Assembly: GCA_003313425.1 (NCBI GenBank)
Contig: NHZP01000002.1
Coordinates: 744,001 to 808,000 of the forward strand
Reading direction: 5' to 3'
From: Pseudopyrenochaeta lycopersici
Lineage: Eukaryota; Ascomycota; Dothideomycetes; Pleosporales; Pseudopyrenochaetaceae
DNA: 64,000 nucleotides
Translations under genes and position numbers: made by a program
Shown: positions 10,836 to 21,621 of the stretch, in pieces
Position numbering within the stretch: position 1 is the first letter of the stretch
How the letters are laid out: every line of letters begins with the position of its first letter
Notes under the pieces: generated by a model
The model's database searches: none
What the model was told of the DNA's origin: nothing
The model's input: the letters and a program-made list of their open reading frames with translations, nothing else

Positions 10836-12560
10836 ATGGCCCGTGGGCCTAGTCCGACCAGCACGAGTCCCTCGAATCTGTCAAACAGCCCCTTTCTCCA
10901 CGGCTCCCTCAGCAGCTCCACTTCCTCGTCTCCACCAAAGCCCTTCTCGTCCCACAACACCATGACGACAGACGTCTTTTCTGCATCGCACACTTACGCC
11001 GTGCCCGGCGCCATCGGAGAGCGTCGGCTAATGGAGAAGAACGGCCTCTCTCTGCTTTCTTTCAGCGACGCCGAGACAGGCACTGAATCCAAGGGTCGCC
11101 ATACCATCTTCTTGCGCAAATTACCGAGCAATAGCGATCGCGAGGCTGTGCGCAACATTTTGCTCTTCGCCAAAGACCTCGTCGACTGCGAAGTCGTGTC
11201 ACACTCCAGACTCTCCGAAGACAAGGGATTCGCCTCCGCCGTTGCGCATTTCCAGACCTTTGAAGGTGCAAAGGAAGCACGAGATCTGCTAAATGGAAAG
11301 CGCAATGCTACAAACGACGCGACTCTAGTTGTAGAGTTGCTACAAGATGGCCTTCCTGGCGCCATCGGATCACGGCGCAACACGGTCGATAGCGCGCCTG
11401 CGCGACAAGGATCCATCTCTACTGGGATCGCCGCAGCTACCAACGGCCGTCAGTCATCGCGATATAACGGCACCTTCCAGAATATGGAGAAGATGTCCCC
11501 GCCAAATGGAACCCCGGGTCTTGGCAACGGAGAATTCCCCGTTACAAACCTCTTCTCGCCCACCTCACCCGTCAACACCTCGTTCGCGAGCCGTAATCTG
11601 GGCAAGTCTGTCATCAACGATGAGGCTGATGATGACGACGGTTTGCTTAGCGAATCCATTGGATATGGCACCGGCGGCCCATCTGTGCAGTCGAGCATCC
11701 AGCGCAGGGCAACCAACCCAAATCCGTCCATTCCTGTTTCGCGCTTCGCATCTTTGTCGTTGAACACGAATGGTGTCAACGGCATGAGCTCTCCGCCACT
11801 CCCCAATTATGTCTCGCCTCGTTCTGGGTCCAATATGCAGTCTCCTGGGACATCCTTGTCCGCCATGTCTCCACATACCATTCCCTCTGCGTTGAGCACT
11901 GGACCAAACACTGGCTATCAGCAGTACTCTCAGCATTTTGCGAGACCTACATATCCCCCTGTAAACCCTGCCGATCAGAATCCACCCTGCAATACTTTAT
12001 ATGTCGGCAACCTACCAATGGATACCTCCGAAGATGAGCTCAAAGCCGTGTTTTCCAAGCAGCGTGGATATAAGAGGCTTTGTTTCCGGACGAAGCAGAA
12101 CGGCCCCATGTGTTTTGTCGAGTTTGAGGACACTTCCTTTGCCACAAAAGCACTGAACGAACTATACGGGTACATGCTTCATAACAGCGTCAAGGGCGGC
12201 ATTCGATTGAGCTTCTCTAAAAATCCCTTGGGTGTCAGAAGTGGCCAAGGCTCCAGTATGGGACCCTCGTCCGCAATTACCCCCAGCACGCCACTGTCAG
12301 GCTTTGGCAACAACGTTGCTGCTCCACCAGGCTTCTCAACTGCTACCGGCCCACCACCTGGACTATCTGCACCTCCAGGCCTGTCGACTCCAATTCATAC
12401 GAATGGCAATTCCGGCTTCGGCATGTATTCCAATGGCGGCTTCGGAATGGGCCAAAATGACATGGCCAGTCCTCTCCGCCAACCACTGGCCACTAGTGTC
12501 GCCGGAAATGGCTTTGGCGGCATGGGAGGGGGCTATTCGACATACATGATGGGACGCTAA
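10836..12560 (+). CDS. whi3: Whi3-like RNA-binding protein with two RRM domains
   Basis: Cytoplasmic mRNA-binding protein. Yeast Whi3 binds G1 cyclin mRNA and restrains Cln3; related fungal proteins form RNA granules that affect nuclear cycling and growth. Intronless, 574 residues, ATG at 10836 in good context (AAAAAATGGC). RRM1 at about residues 88-170 (RNP2-like TIFLRKLP, RNP1-like KGFASAVAHF). RRM2 at about 386-460 (RNP2 LYVGNL, RNP1-like GPMCFVEF) followed by the LSFSKNPLGVRSG extension, the most conserved part of Whi3 proteins. The segment between the RRMs is Ser/Asn/Pro-rich and probably disordered. The C-terminal tail is Gly/Pro/Met-rich (PPG and FGM repeats). The region upstream has no ATG in frame, so this start is well fixed. 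Direct RNA targets cannot be inferred. Confidence 0.88.
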   Translation: MARGPSPTSTSPSNLSNSPFLHGSLSSSTSSSPPKPFSSHNTMTTDVFSASHTYAVPGAIGERRLMEKNGLSLLSFSDAETGTESKGRHTIFLRKLPSNSDREAVRNILLFAKDLVDCEVVSHSRLSEDKGFASAVAHFQTFEGAKEARDLLNGKRNATNDATLVVELLQDGLPGAIGSRRNTVDSAPARQGSISTGIAAATNGRQSSRYNGTFQNMEKMSPPNGTPGLGNGEFPVTNLFSPTSPVNTSFASRNLGKSVINDEADDDDGLLSESIGYGTGGPSVQSSIQRRATNPNPSIPVSRFASLSLNTNGVNGMSSPPLPNYVSPRSGSNMQSPGTSLSAMSPHTIPSALSTGPNTGYQQYSQHFARPTYPPVNPADQNPPCNTLYVGNLPMDTSEDELKAVFSKQRGYKRLCFRTKQNGPMCFVEFEDTSFATKALNELYGYMLHNSVKGGIRLSFSKNPLGVRSGQGSSMGPSSAITPSTPLSGFGNNVAAPPGFSTATGPPPGLSAPPGLSTPIHTNGNSGFGMYSNGGFGMGQNDMASPLRQPLATSVAGNGFGGMGGGYSTYMMGR

Positions 12561-13980
12561 AGATATGATAATCAGTCTGCTATGCCTTTACGAGAGATGA
12601 ACTAGGAGTTTTGGGGTCGTATACCAGCACCGAGCATTGCAAAACTTGTGCTTCATCATTCGTTGCGTTACATCCTGTCACTTCAGTCATTGCGCAGGTG
12701 TTGGTGTTGAGTTGTTTGGATTCTATTTTGCTATTACATTCTTCCATTTGAGCAAGGGCATGGGTATTGGCGCGGAATCTCCTTCAGGGCCATTGCGCCC
12801 GTCGGGCGTGGACTTCATTTCAAGCATACAGCGATGATTCCCCCTTGTGCGTTTGTTTGTCTGATTACTATGCGGCTTTGCGCGGAGCTGGCGTTGCAGA
12901 GGAATAGGGGTGTTTCGTTTTTCGTTTTTACTTCACTTCGACTTGCGGTGCATTTTTGGCCGCATTTATCCATCGCTTCTACCTGCTTTCTGGTCGGGAA
13001 CTGGGAAAAGCAGGATTGCATGGACTGGTATGGATGGGAATCTGTTCGCGCACGAATTTGTTTTCTTGGGGTCGTGGTACTGGCTCTCTCGACGAACGAG
13101 CATCATTGTTCGATTTCTGCACACATGGTCCGGCGCTATCGATCTTGGTTGTGCATGGCCTGGTTACATCTGATGGAACACATGTTACAGGGGGCTTTCT
13201 TTGCATGGCGGCTAATTGTTTGGAATATCCAACGTCTCTTCTCCTTCGATTTTACTAGGGTACGGGTTCATTTACACGGTAGATGCGCATTGCAGGCTCC
13301 GCGGCATCATCGGAGCCAGGCGATATCCTGTCCTTACAGCGATTCATTCAGCATTTGCTTTAATTTGCGTTGTTATTATGCAGTTTTTGACTTGGCTTCG
13401 GCCCTGTTTTCCAATATAGGGACTCAAATACCCTCTCTGGCGCAACAACGGGCGCTGTGACGAGGCCACCCAAACAGCACTAATAAAAGTCTTCATCGCT
13501 GTACCTTCCTGTCTAAAGTGAATTGGCGTTATACCCCCGCCGATCGCTGCCTATTCAAGTGAGAATATGTATTCGTAGCAAAAGTGCTTCATCGCATGTC
13601 GTCGGCAGTCACACGTGGCGTCAATCATGACGATAGGCTTGCAGCCATGAAACCATCCCAAAGTGATCACGCCTGCAGAGGCGATCTTCCGAATTTCCAA
13701 ACGGACAGGATGGCTTCTAGAAGAGGGGGTCTGGCAATCCATCAATGCAGTGTGATCCGAGTGTGATACCAAAGTCGAGGCGCTCTCGCGCGATTGGTCT
13801 GTGTTGAATGCATGCCAAGCATGGTTAAGCCAAACTCGCCTAGTGCTTTTCTATCTTCTAAAGTTTTCGAGCTTCACGATGAGCTTTGATAAACATCACG
13901 AGTCCACCCTCATTGACTGCCTTCTCTTCCATTCTCTATACAATACTGCATCAATGCGGTAGTATACATATAGCCTCATA
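12561..13980. other. Intergenic, whi3 3' region and mS45 promoter
   Basis: 1.4 kb. Plus-strand frames (for example 12834-13460) lack coding character. An AATAAA hexamer lies at 13482-13487, far from the whi3 stop. No RNA gene seen. Confidence 0.5.
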
Positions 13981-15414
13981 ATGCCTCCACGACTACGCTC
14001 CTCCAAGTTCTCTTCGGCAGCCGCACCATCGCCCTTTTCGTCCTGCACATCTGTCCGGCCTCAATCCATCACACAGCCAGCACGTTCATCACGGCAATTC
14101 TCACATACACCATGCCAACAGATTACTTTGCGGCGGCGGAAGTTTTATGAGTGGCTTAACGGTCCAGGACGGCAGTTGAAGGAACCTCTCCCTGGGTCCA
14201 CAAACTACCTGGGTGCGTACGACAAGTACGGCAACTTGGTACGAGCTGGCCCAGGATGGCGGAGAGAGGCTCAGAGACCCTCAGATCAAGAACAATTAGC
14301 AGCAGCAGATACAAAGGAAGGGAAGCCAGCGGAGGATGCTGCGCCTACAGGACAAGAGAATCTTGACGAGCTCGAGGCAGCGATACGCTCAGGCGAAGCT
14401 GAGGAGAAAGAAGCAAAGCAGAAAGTTGTAGAAGAAGATGACGGCAAGCTTCCGCCTGAAACAGCAGAAGACCTACGACCTTTCCCACTGAACCCACATT
14501 TCCGGAGTCAGCCTGTTCTAAGCGAAGAGTTACGAGAAGCGATATATCAGCGTGTCAAGAAGGATGGCGCGACAGTCTCATTAGCCAGCGTGGAGTTTGG
14601 CGTCAGCAATGAGCGCGTAGGCGCCGTTGTGCGGTTAAAGCAGGTGGAGAAGGAGTGGATCGCACAGGTATGTTTCGCGTGTTTCTTTTCTTTTGATAAT
14701 TGTGACATGATGAGACTTAAAACAATCGATTAGTCTTTAAGACAACCACATGGTTACAAAACTTAAGTCATGCTCTTGCTGATCTGTCACGACGTTCCAC
14801 GTTTAGAATCTCCTAGTTATATTGGAGATGGACACTGACCGCGTCAATAGGGGAAAACATTAGCAGTCCCATACAGTAAGGCGGTGTTGAATATGCTACC
14901 GACAACGCCACACATTGACTCCTCCCTTCCTGCCAACAAGGGCAGGAGGCCCATCACTCACGAGCCCATCAACGACCTCATTGTCCACCCTGCAACACGG
15001 CAACAACTTTTTGTTCCAGTCGCCGAATCTCGCCACTTCACTCGTGTGGACGCTGGAAAGGCATTTGATAACAACCTCCTCCCTGCTGACGCACGTATAC
15101 CACACCCTGAGCTTGTGCACGCGGAGCGGGAACTTGCTTCCGGCCTACCGTTTGAGGAGCGCAGGAAACTTGCTGAAGCGCGATACGAAGCAGAACAGAA
15201 CCGAAAACGCAAGAATGAAGCTAAGAAGGCCGAGGAACTTCGTGCCCTCAAGGTCGTGCCCAAGCGGAGATGGGACTTTGTGTTCAAAGACGTAAGTGTC
15301 GAGGATGCTGGCCGAGACGGCAGGGGAGCAAAGGCAGAGGGCTGGCGGTACGGTGTCCCGCATCAAGACCGGAAGAGAGGTATACCCAAAATTCCTACAA
15401 AGGTCGAAGCTTAG
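13981..15414 (+). CDS. MRPS35: Mitochondrial small ribosomal subunit protein mS45 (MRPS35/Bot1 family)
   Basis: Component of the mitochondrial 37S ribosomal subunit, the eukaryotic mitochondrial regulator protein family (yeast Mrps35, S. pombe Bot1). Exons 13981-14667 and 14851-15414; intron 14668-14850 (183 bp, GTATGT donor, CACTGAC branch, AATAG acceptor). 416 residues. The Ser/Arg-rich N terminus lacking acidic residues fits a mitochondrial targeting sequence ending near RQFSHTP. It is followed by the family hallmark RRRKFYEWLNGPGRQLKEPL and PGSTNYLGAYDKYGNLV. The middle (about 100-160) is acidic and low complexity. The helical segment LREAIYQRVKKDG with VSLASVEFGVSNERVGAVVR and the C-terminal charged helix (ERRKLAEARYEAEQNRKRK) match the family. 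Convergent with SND2. Confidence 0.9.
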
Positions 15415-15684
15415 ATGTGAATTTGTACGATTATGTATTGTCATGTATAGGAGTGAGTGTATAGCATATACCAGCATCTGGGCGTAGGATCCGCCATTGG
15501 ATACAATATCCCCTACGCATTGGCGCAATGTACCCGAATTCTATCAATATTCCCGCAATCTATTCCTATAACACCTTGCCTTGTGATCAACACTGCAGCA
15601 AGACTGCGTCCGTTCCACCGTTTCACTTTCAAGCACCCACAACTGCTTTCTCAGCGACTAACTTACAGCCCCCTCTAAACGGAC

Positions 15685-15859
15685 ATGCCTGCAAGCGAGC
15701 TCGAGCAGATTTCCTCACCGATCACAGCAAACGCCTCCATCACTATGCGTTCAGACAACGAGAAGCGAGGCTGCGGGGGTTTTCTCCGGGCAAATCAGAT
15801 CCAAGCCCAACATACTAATCCCAGGTGGTGTCTGCACCGAAACTGTGAAGTCTCGCTGA
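15685..15859 (+). CDS. Tentative micro-gene, 42 codons, two exons
   Basis: Suggested only by splice-like signals. A GCGACTAACTTACAG branch/acceptor pair precedes the ATG at 15685, and CATACTAATCCCAG ends a possible 46 bp intron (15779-15824). Splicing there gives a 42-residue peptide ending RGCGG + GVCTETVKSR with a stop at 15857-15859. The donor (GTTTTC) is poor and no family is recognised. It could equally be an untranslated exon of a non-coding transcript. Confidence 0.18.
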
Positions 15860-15862
15860 TGC

Positions 15863-15864
<2 letters not shown>

Positions 15865-15894
<30 letters not shown>
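15865..15894 (+). repeat. (TG)15 microsatellite
   Basis: Thirty perfect bases of alternating T and G in the space between the convergent mS45 and SND2 genes. Such runs are length-polymorphic and useful as a marker. Confidence 0.97.
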
Positions 15895-15895
<1 letters not shown>

Positions 15896-16333
15896 CTAAT
15901 CCTGGGCGTGGCGGGGATGCTGTTGAACGGTGTGTGACGTTATTGTAAGTTTGCGTGGGGGCGTCTTTGGTGGGCTGAATGTTTGGACAAGAATGATTTC
16001 AGCTTTAGATGCTAGTTTCACAGGGGTGTGTTTAATTGGCATTTTCTTTGGTGGTAGAGAGGCTATGCCAGGGCCTTGGGCGTTGAGGACTAGAACGCTA
16101 GGAATAAGCTGGGCTTGCTGTTTCAATATTCGTCCTTTTTCATTGCTTCTTGTAGCTCGGTCAAGACTCCCGACGTATGGCAATGCTGTTATTGTCCTTT
16201 TTTTCACCAAGACCGATCTACCCGCTCTCTCTTCCCCTTCCCCGCCGGTCTCGTGCCCTCTTCGCGCCGTGTACCGTCTTCCATGGGCTTGCTCGACCTC
16301 CGTGATATATGCCCTAATGCGGAGACTGGGCAT
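15895..16333. other. Intergenic between convergent genes
   Basis: 439 bp downstream of the microsatellite to the SND2 stop; no feature seen beyond likely 3' UTR sequence. Confidence 0.6.
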
Positions 16334-17178
16334 TCACCGATATTGCACCTTCTGACCCCCTCGCTTCTCCAACTTCGCTTGCCTCTTGCTAGTCGCAGCA
16401 CCGGGTTGCGGCACGCCGGCTGCGTCTTGATATCCTCCCCTCATACCCGTGTATGTTGTGTATGCAGCGTACGCAGAGTATGCGGGGATGACTGCCCACA
16501 GATACCAAGCATAGTTGCCGAAAACCGCTGCTAAGAAAATGCATCCATAGCTCCAGTAAACAACATCCCACATATACTCGGTCAAGCCCTTAGCATCCAG
16601 GTCCTCACCCGGGCGCTTCACGCCGCCGTCTTCGTTGAGGGTTGGGCGAGACAAGCGCTCAAAGTAGAGTTGGATGAGGAGTTGGGGCGCGGAGAAGATG
16701 AGGTAGAGGACGACTGATTTACGGGTGAAGGATGAGCGGAAGATGAGCGCGCGTAGAAACCACCACCAGAAGTGGACGGCGAGGGTCACGTAGAGGGTTT
16801 GGTTTAGACGTCTTGCGTTGCTGGCGGCAAGAGTTTTGGTGGCTTTCTATGTGGCACATTAGCATTCGATCCTATACATGGACATGAGTCTCTGAAAACT
16901 GATATTGGACGACGCATATAGTCGTGCGCTTCTCGTCTATCTAGTCATGTGTTTTGAGAAAATTGACCTCATGGGTGAGACACTCTTCTGTTGTGGTATG
17001 GAGATCCTTGCGAAGTTTTGCGGCTCCCCCATAAAAAGCCACATAGCACGAACAATCTCTAGGCCAGAACATGGTAGTTGCATCTTGATCGCTCCCTCAA
17101 GATGCCCTTGGAATGAAACGGGTACATTGACTTTGATAAACTCAGTATGAGATTTTGGTGAATGCTTACTTGGGCCAT
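16334..17178 (-). CDS. SND2: SRP-independent targeting protein SND2/ENV10 (TMEM208 family)
   Basis: ER membrane protein of the SND pathway, which delivers membrane proteins to the translocon independently of SRP and GET. Exon 1 is only 9 nt (17178-17170, M-A-Q); intron 17169-16847 is 323 bp (GTAAGC donor, CATAG acceptor); exon 2 is 16846-16334. 173 residues. After splicing the N terminus reads MAQKATKTLAASNARRLNQT, which matches the family start. Hydrophobic segments lie at about 27-45, 49-66 and a pair near 103-140, consistent with the TMEM208 hairpin topology. A basic C-terminal tail (KRQAKLEKRGGQKVQYR) follows a Gly/Pro linker. Divergent from CDC27. Confidence 0.88.
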
Positions 17179-17753
17179 GATGAATGAGGAGCGTTGTTGT
17201 TAGCTTTTGAAAGCCTGCGGTACAAATGTGAGAGGATTAATTCTCGTCCTTCCTGGCCTTACTAGGGCCGCGTAGTAGACGTGATGTTTTTCGCAGGGTT
17301 GTGCGGTGACGTCGGAAGTGAAAGAGGGTCCTGGGCCAAGCGTGCATCCCGCCTCATGTCATGGAGTGGTTGGTTTACCGTCCGTGCATGCAAACAACCC
17401 TAAGCGCGAGCAACTCACCGCGACATTTGATGCACAACAACGCCCTCGCGCCCCATCTGGACCCACTGCAGCTGCCCGGACAATAGCTGCTTCCTAACAT
17501 GGGCCCGTAGATAATACACCTCCACCTCTGCTCCGCGTCGACCGTGTTTGCCAATTTGCTTTGTCGAGCACGCCGAAAGCGTCACCTAGCAACAGAAACC
17601 CGATTTCACTGTGACACGCCTTCCACTCAACGCCCCTACCCGCCACACCTTCGCCTGGCCGACTCCATGACTGTAATACCGTAAATTCTCATTCTTCGCG
17701 ACTCCACCTATTTGGGCGCCGGGCTCTGACAAAACCTTCAACGCCTGCCCGCC
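17179..17753. promoter_or_regulatory. Bidirectional promoter of SND2 and CDC27
   Basis: 575 bp between two divergent starts. No TATA-like element clearly placed for either gene; C-rich near CDC27, as in many housekeeping promoters. Nothing else seen. Confidence 0.6.
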
Positions 17754-20300
17754 ATGTCGCCGCCCGCGGGCGTCAACGCCCAGCTGCGACAGCTTATACA
17801 CTACCACCTTGACAACGGCTTTCTGGAAAACGCCCTCTTCCTCGCCGGCCGCCTGCACGCCCTCGAGCCCCGCAACCCAGACGCCGCGCATCTCATAGCG
17901 CTTTGTAATCTGCGGTTGGGAAGGTACAAAGCCGCATTCGACTATTCAAGAGCGAAAGGAGTGCAGTCACAACATTTAGGATGCGCATACGTATTTGCGC
18001 AAGCATGTCTTGGCCTCGAGCGCTATGATCTGGGTGCCCAGGCGCTGGAGAAGGTCCGCGGTCTGTGGGCAGGACGTAATCATTGGAGTAAGCCATGTGT
18101 GCTTCCATGTCTGGTATCTATACTGACTGTTCATCAGACAAGCACTCAGAAACCTCGAGACGGCACGTGCCTGACGCTGCTGCATGCTATTGTATGCTAG
18201 GAAAACTCTATGCGGCGCACGGCGATACGAAGAAGGCGATTGACTACTATGTTGAGGCGCTGAAAATTAACTCATTCATGTGGGATGCTTTCACCGGTCT
18301 CTGCGATATTGGCGCCGTGGTCCGTCCCCAGAACGTCTTCAAGATCACCCCGGATATGCTCGCCTCGATATCTCACGCTGCATCGAACGGAACTGGCAGT
18401 CACACGACTTCGTCACAAGAGAGCCTGGACACTCGAAATCCGTTTGTTTCGACTCCAGATGTTGACCCTTTTAACCCATCAGTACGGCATGGTGGCGACA
18501 TTGGACTTAACCTGGGAGGGTCAAATCTACTCTCAAGGCTGAATGGCAGCAACCCAATGACCAACGGCAACATGGGAGGCCCGTCTTATCATGACATGGA
18601 CACCCCGATTGCGAACGGCCAGAACTTCCACGATGAAGACATCATGATGGGCGAAGCCGGAGGCCCAGTCATGAACGAACAGGCAATGGATATGGGTCTT
18701 GCCCCAGGTCGAAAGCCACGAATACCGGCTTTCAACGCGACGGTAGAACCGCCAAGGATGCGTCCGATCACCTCAAGGGTACGCACAAAAACGAACCCAG
18801 AGACTGATCAGACTGATATACCCCGGCCTATCAACCAGAATGGCCATAAGAGGACCGTGTCTGGTCACTCGATGCAGCCCCCGCCAATATCGAACACTCA
18901 AGCCTTGGATCCCACAGCAGCTCCGCCGCGGAGAAGCGTGAGGCTGCTTAACAGTATAACTCAAATTCGGCCATCAAGCAGCAGATTAGGAGGCACGTCA
19001 AGTAAAGACCTGGAGTCTAAGGAACGACGAGAGCTGCGGAAGGTAAAAGCGACGGGCACCAAGGGAAGGATGGCCACTACCTCAACTGTCGGAAGAGTTG
19101 TCAGTGGTAATAGAAAACCCTACATTGAAACTTCTGAATCGTCAAAACCAGATTCAAGACCAGCCAGCGCGGCAGCTCTGACAATACCACCACCACGAAT
19201 GGCTTCACAGACCGATACAGCACGCGAGCAGGATGCCCTCAACTGGCTCCTGGATCTGCTCCTCAAGATTGGCTCTGGCTACCGGCATCTGAGCCGCTAT
19301 GAGTCGACCAGGTCTCTGGAGGCTTTCGCTTTGGTCCCGAAGGGGCAGCGCGAGACTCCATGGGTACTTGCGCAGATCGGCAAGGCCTACTACGAGCGTA
19401 CTATGTACGCCGATGCAGAGAAGGTGTTCCAGAAGATACGGGAGATTGCACCTTCATATCTGGAACATATGGAGGTATACTCAAACACATTATGGCAGTT
19501 GAAGGATGAGATAGCTTTGGGCCATCTCGCGCATACTTTGATGGATCAGGATCGACTCTCACCTCAGGCTTGGTGCGCTCTCGGCAATGCCAGTTCGCTT
19601 GATCGACAGCATGATGACGCTGTAAAATGCTTCGCCCGGGCTACACAATTGGATCCAAAGTTTGCGTATGCTTTCACACTCCAGGGTCACGAGCATGTCG
19701 CCAATGAGGAGTTTGACAAGGCGATGGCTGCATACAGGAGCGCAATTAGTGCCGATAATAGGCATTACAATGGCTGGTATGGTCTAGGAAACGTGTACGA
19801 GCGACTAGGCAAGTACGAGGTCGCAGAGAAGCATTACCGGGCTGCATCACAGATCAATCCGAACAATGCCATGATTCTCGTTCGTATTGGATTGGTAAGG
19901 TATTCATTCCCTATGGAACGGCCCCATTCTAATAAGGTTCTAGGTCCTTGACCGCATGAAGAAACCGGAACCCGCCTTGATGCAGTTCGAGGCCGCAATC
20001 AAACTCGACTCTCGCTCTATCATGGCACGTTTCCGTAAATCGCAGATCCTGCTCAAACTCGGCAGCCCTGAAGAGTCGCTCAAGGAGCTCCTCTACTTGA
20101 AAGATGCTGCGCCCGATGACCCCAATATCCACTTTTTGCTAGGCAGGTGCTACAAGAAGTTAAGGGACCGCGCGAGTGCGATTCGACATCTGACCATTGC
20201 AATGAATCTCGATCCGAAGAGTCATGGGGTCATCAAAGAGGTTATGGAAAGTATTGATGCAGATGATGAAGGCGGTTGGAGTAGTGAGGATGACCATTAA
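17754..20300 (+). CDS. CDC27: Anaphase-promoting complex subunit 3 (Cdc27/BimA/Nuc2)
   Basis: TPR scaffold subunit of the APC/C ubiquitin ligase; it binds Cdc20/Cdh1 and drives mitotic exit in the nucleus. Exons 17754-18087, 18138-19894 and 19944-20300; introns of 50 and 49 bp with clean donors, CTGAC-type branch and CAG/TAG acceptors. 815 residues. The N-terminal APC3 domain (about 1-175) has helical repeats including HYHLDNGFLENALFLAGRL and AACYCMLGKLYAAHGDTKKA. The middle (about 190-460) is a low-complexity Asn/Ser/Pro linker. The C-terminal TPR array starts near residue 470 and includes WCALGNASSLDRQHDDAVKC, YAFTLQGHEHVANEEFDKAM, NGWYGLGNVYERLGKYEVAE and IHFLLGRCYKKLRDRASAI, ending in an acidic tail. 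Size and layout fit the family. Confidence 0.95.
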
Positions 20301-20896
20301 GGGCTTTTCGCCCTATGTGCCTTCTTTCAATGAAGAGCACATTACCGGGATCAACTTCCTCATCAGCGCCAGCAGGTACACAATGCACCTCTCCTTTCGA
20401 CTGTAAAAGAAGAATGGACAACGCTTGACACTGCCACTTGGGTCTGGATACTATTATAATCAGCACTTGACCTTCGCGCGTACACTCCGGAACCGCCATT
20501 ATACCCCCTATACCCTTACCCTGCATTTCTGGAGCCTTTGCATTGGAGCGGTCGCATAGTATACACGTGTATCTTTGTATGCATTGCATTTTTGGAGGAG
20601 TTGTGGTGCACCTTGCTGGTGGAGCTGCCCAGTTGGGCGTTTTTTTTTTGGTTGCGGGCATTTGGACGAGAAATATGATTATCCTGACTGATTGATGATG
20701 GAATTTGCATGCACTGGTGTCGGTCCTCGATTTTATGGAGCAAGTATCCTCACTATGAATAATCGGGCAAGGGGGTTTGCTCCCTTGGCATGCAGGTTCC
20801 TGTGTCAGAGGTAGTCTGTACAATAGGAACATATGAATCATGCAATTGAATATCTTAATGAACACACAACCTCAGTCTAGGTACCCCTGGGATTGC
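20301..20896. other. Intergenic, CDC27 3' region
   Basis: About 600 bp containing a run of T at about 20639-20650 and no supported gene on either strand. Confidence 0.6.
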
Positions 20897-21449
20897 TCAA
20901 CGATGGTCCAAAACTGCCTCTAATTCAGTTCGAACATTTTCACACATTAAGAACTCCTTCTCAAACGCTTTCCATCTATGCGCTTGTGAAGCCATAACTT
21001 CCTCCTGTGACATTCCTCCCTCTCCATCCCATCCACGGTTTCCGTCCGCATCGTATTTTCATCCACAAGCGTTTCCCCTCTGCCTCCTTCGGTACAGTTC
21101 CTCGATATGTCCGTTGAACCTGCAGGGGGCATGATGGCTTTTACATCGTATTCCAGCATACGAAGCTTGACTTTACAACAGTTGCATGAGGATGTTGGCT
21201 TGCCCTGAGGCGGATGCATTATTGTAGGCTGGCGGGACATCGACGAGGGAGATGGCGAATTCTAGTCAAATAGTGAGTGGAGCGTAATTTATTGGAGGAG
21301 ATGGCGTTTCAAAGTTTCACTAGACAAGGGCTCAAAAAGAAGGACTTTCAGAAAACTTGATGTTTGGTGGGTGTTCAAGTTCAGGTTGTCTTTAGAGCAT
21401 CTTGATCTGGTATTGGGCGACGTGTGTTGGGGTTGGACAAACTCCGCAT
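20897..21449 (-). pseudogene. Small multi-exon gene with an in-frame TGA, possibly decayed
   Basis: One reading frame can be followed through spliced segments on the minus strand: 21261-21177, intron 21176-21120 (57 bp, GTAAAG donor, CCTGCAG acceptor), then 21119-21059. The joined text is protein-like (a PPAY motif, then LFNGHIEELYRRRQRGNACG). It meets a TGA at 21061-21059, after which the same frame stays open for 53 more codons (21058-20897) that look coding (an amphipathic helix containing AHRWKAFEKEFLMCENVRTE). A start could be the ATG at 21449 in a 7-nt exon followed by a 181 bp intron (GTTTGT donor, GACTAG acceptor), but this is weak. Either the protein ends at the TGA, or the TGA is a mutation (from TGG or CGA), or a splice was missed. 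No family recognised. Confidence 0.3.
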
Positions 21450-21621
21450 ATTGGAGAGAGTTGATTCGCTAGTTGTGAATTTAGCGTAATCCCGTTGCAA
21501 CTGCCCGGAGTTTCGGAACTTAGCATGACCTGAATTCCTGACTTCACCTTCCACGCTTCCTTCTATTATGTTCACCCGAATTGTCCTTATTGCGTCAATT
21601 TTACATCACAAATCATAAGTG

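Noticed and set aside
12834..13460. 208-codon plus-strand frame after whi3
   Set aside because: Codon use is not biased, it is rich in Cys/Phe/Trp without a domain, and it overlaps other equally open frames; it probably lies in 3' UTR or spacer.
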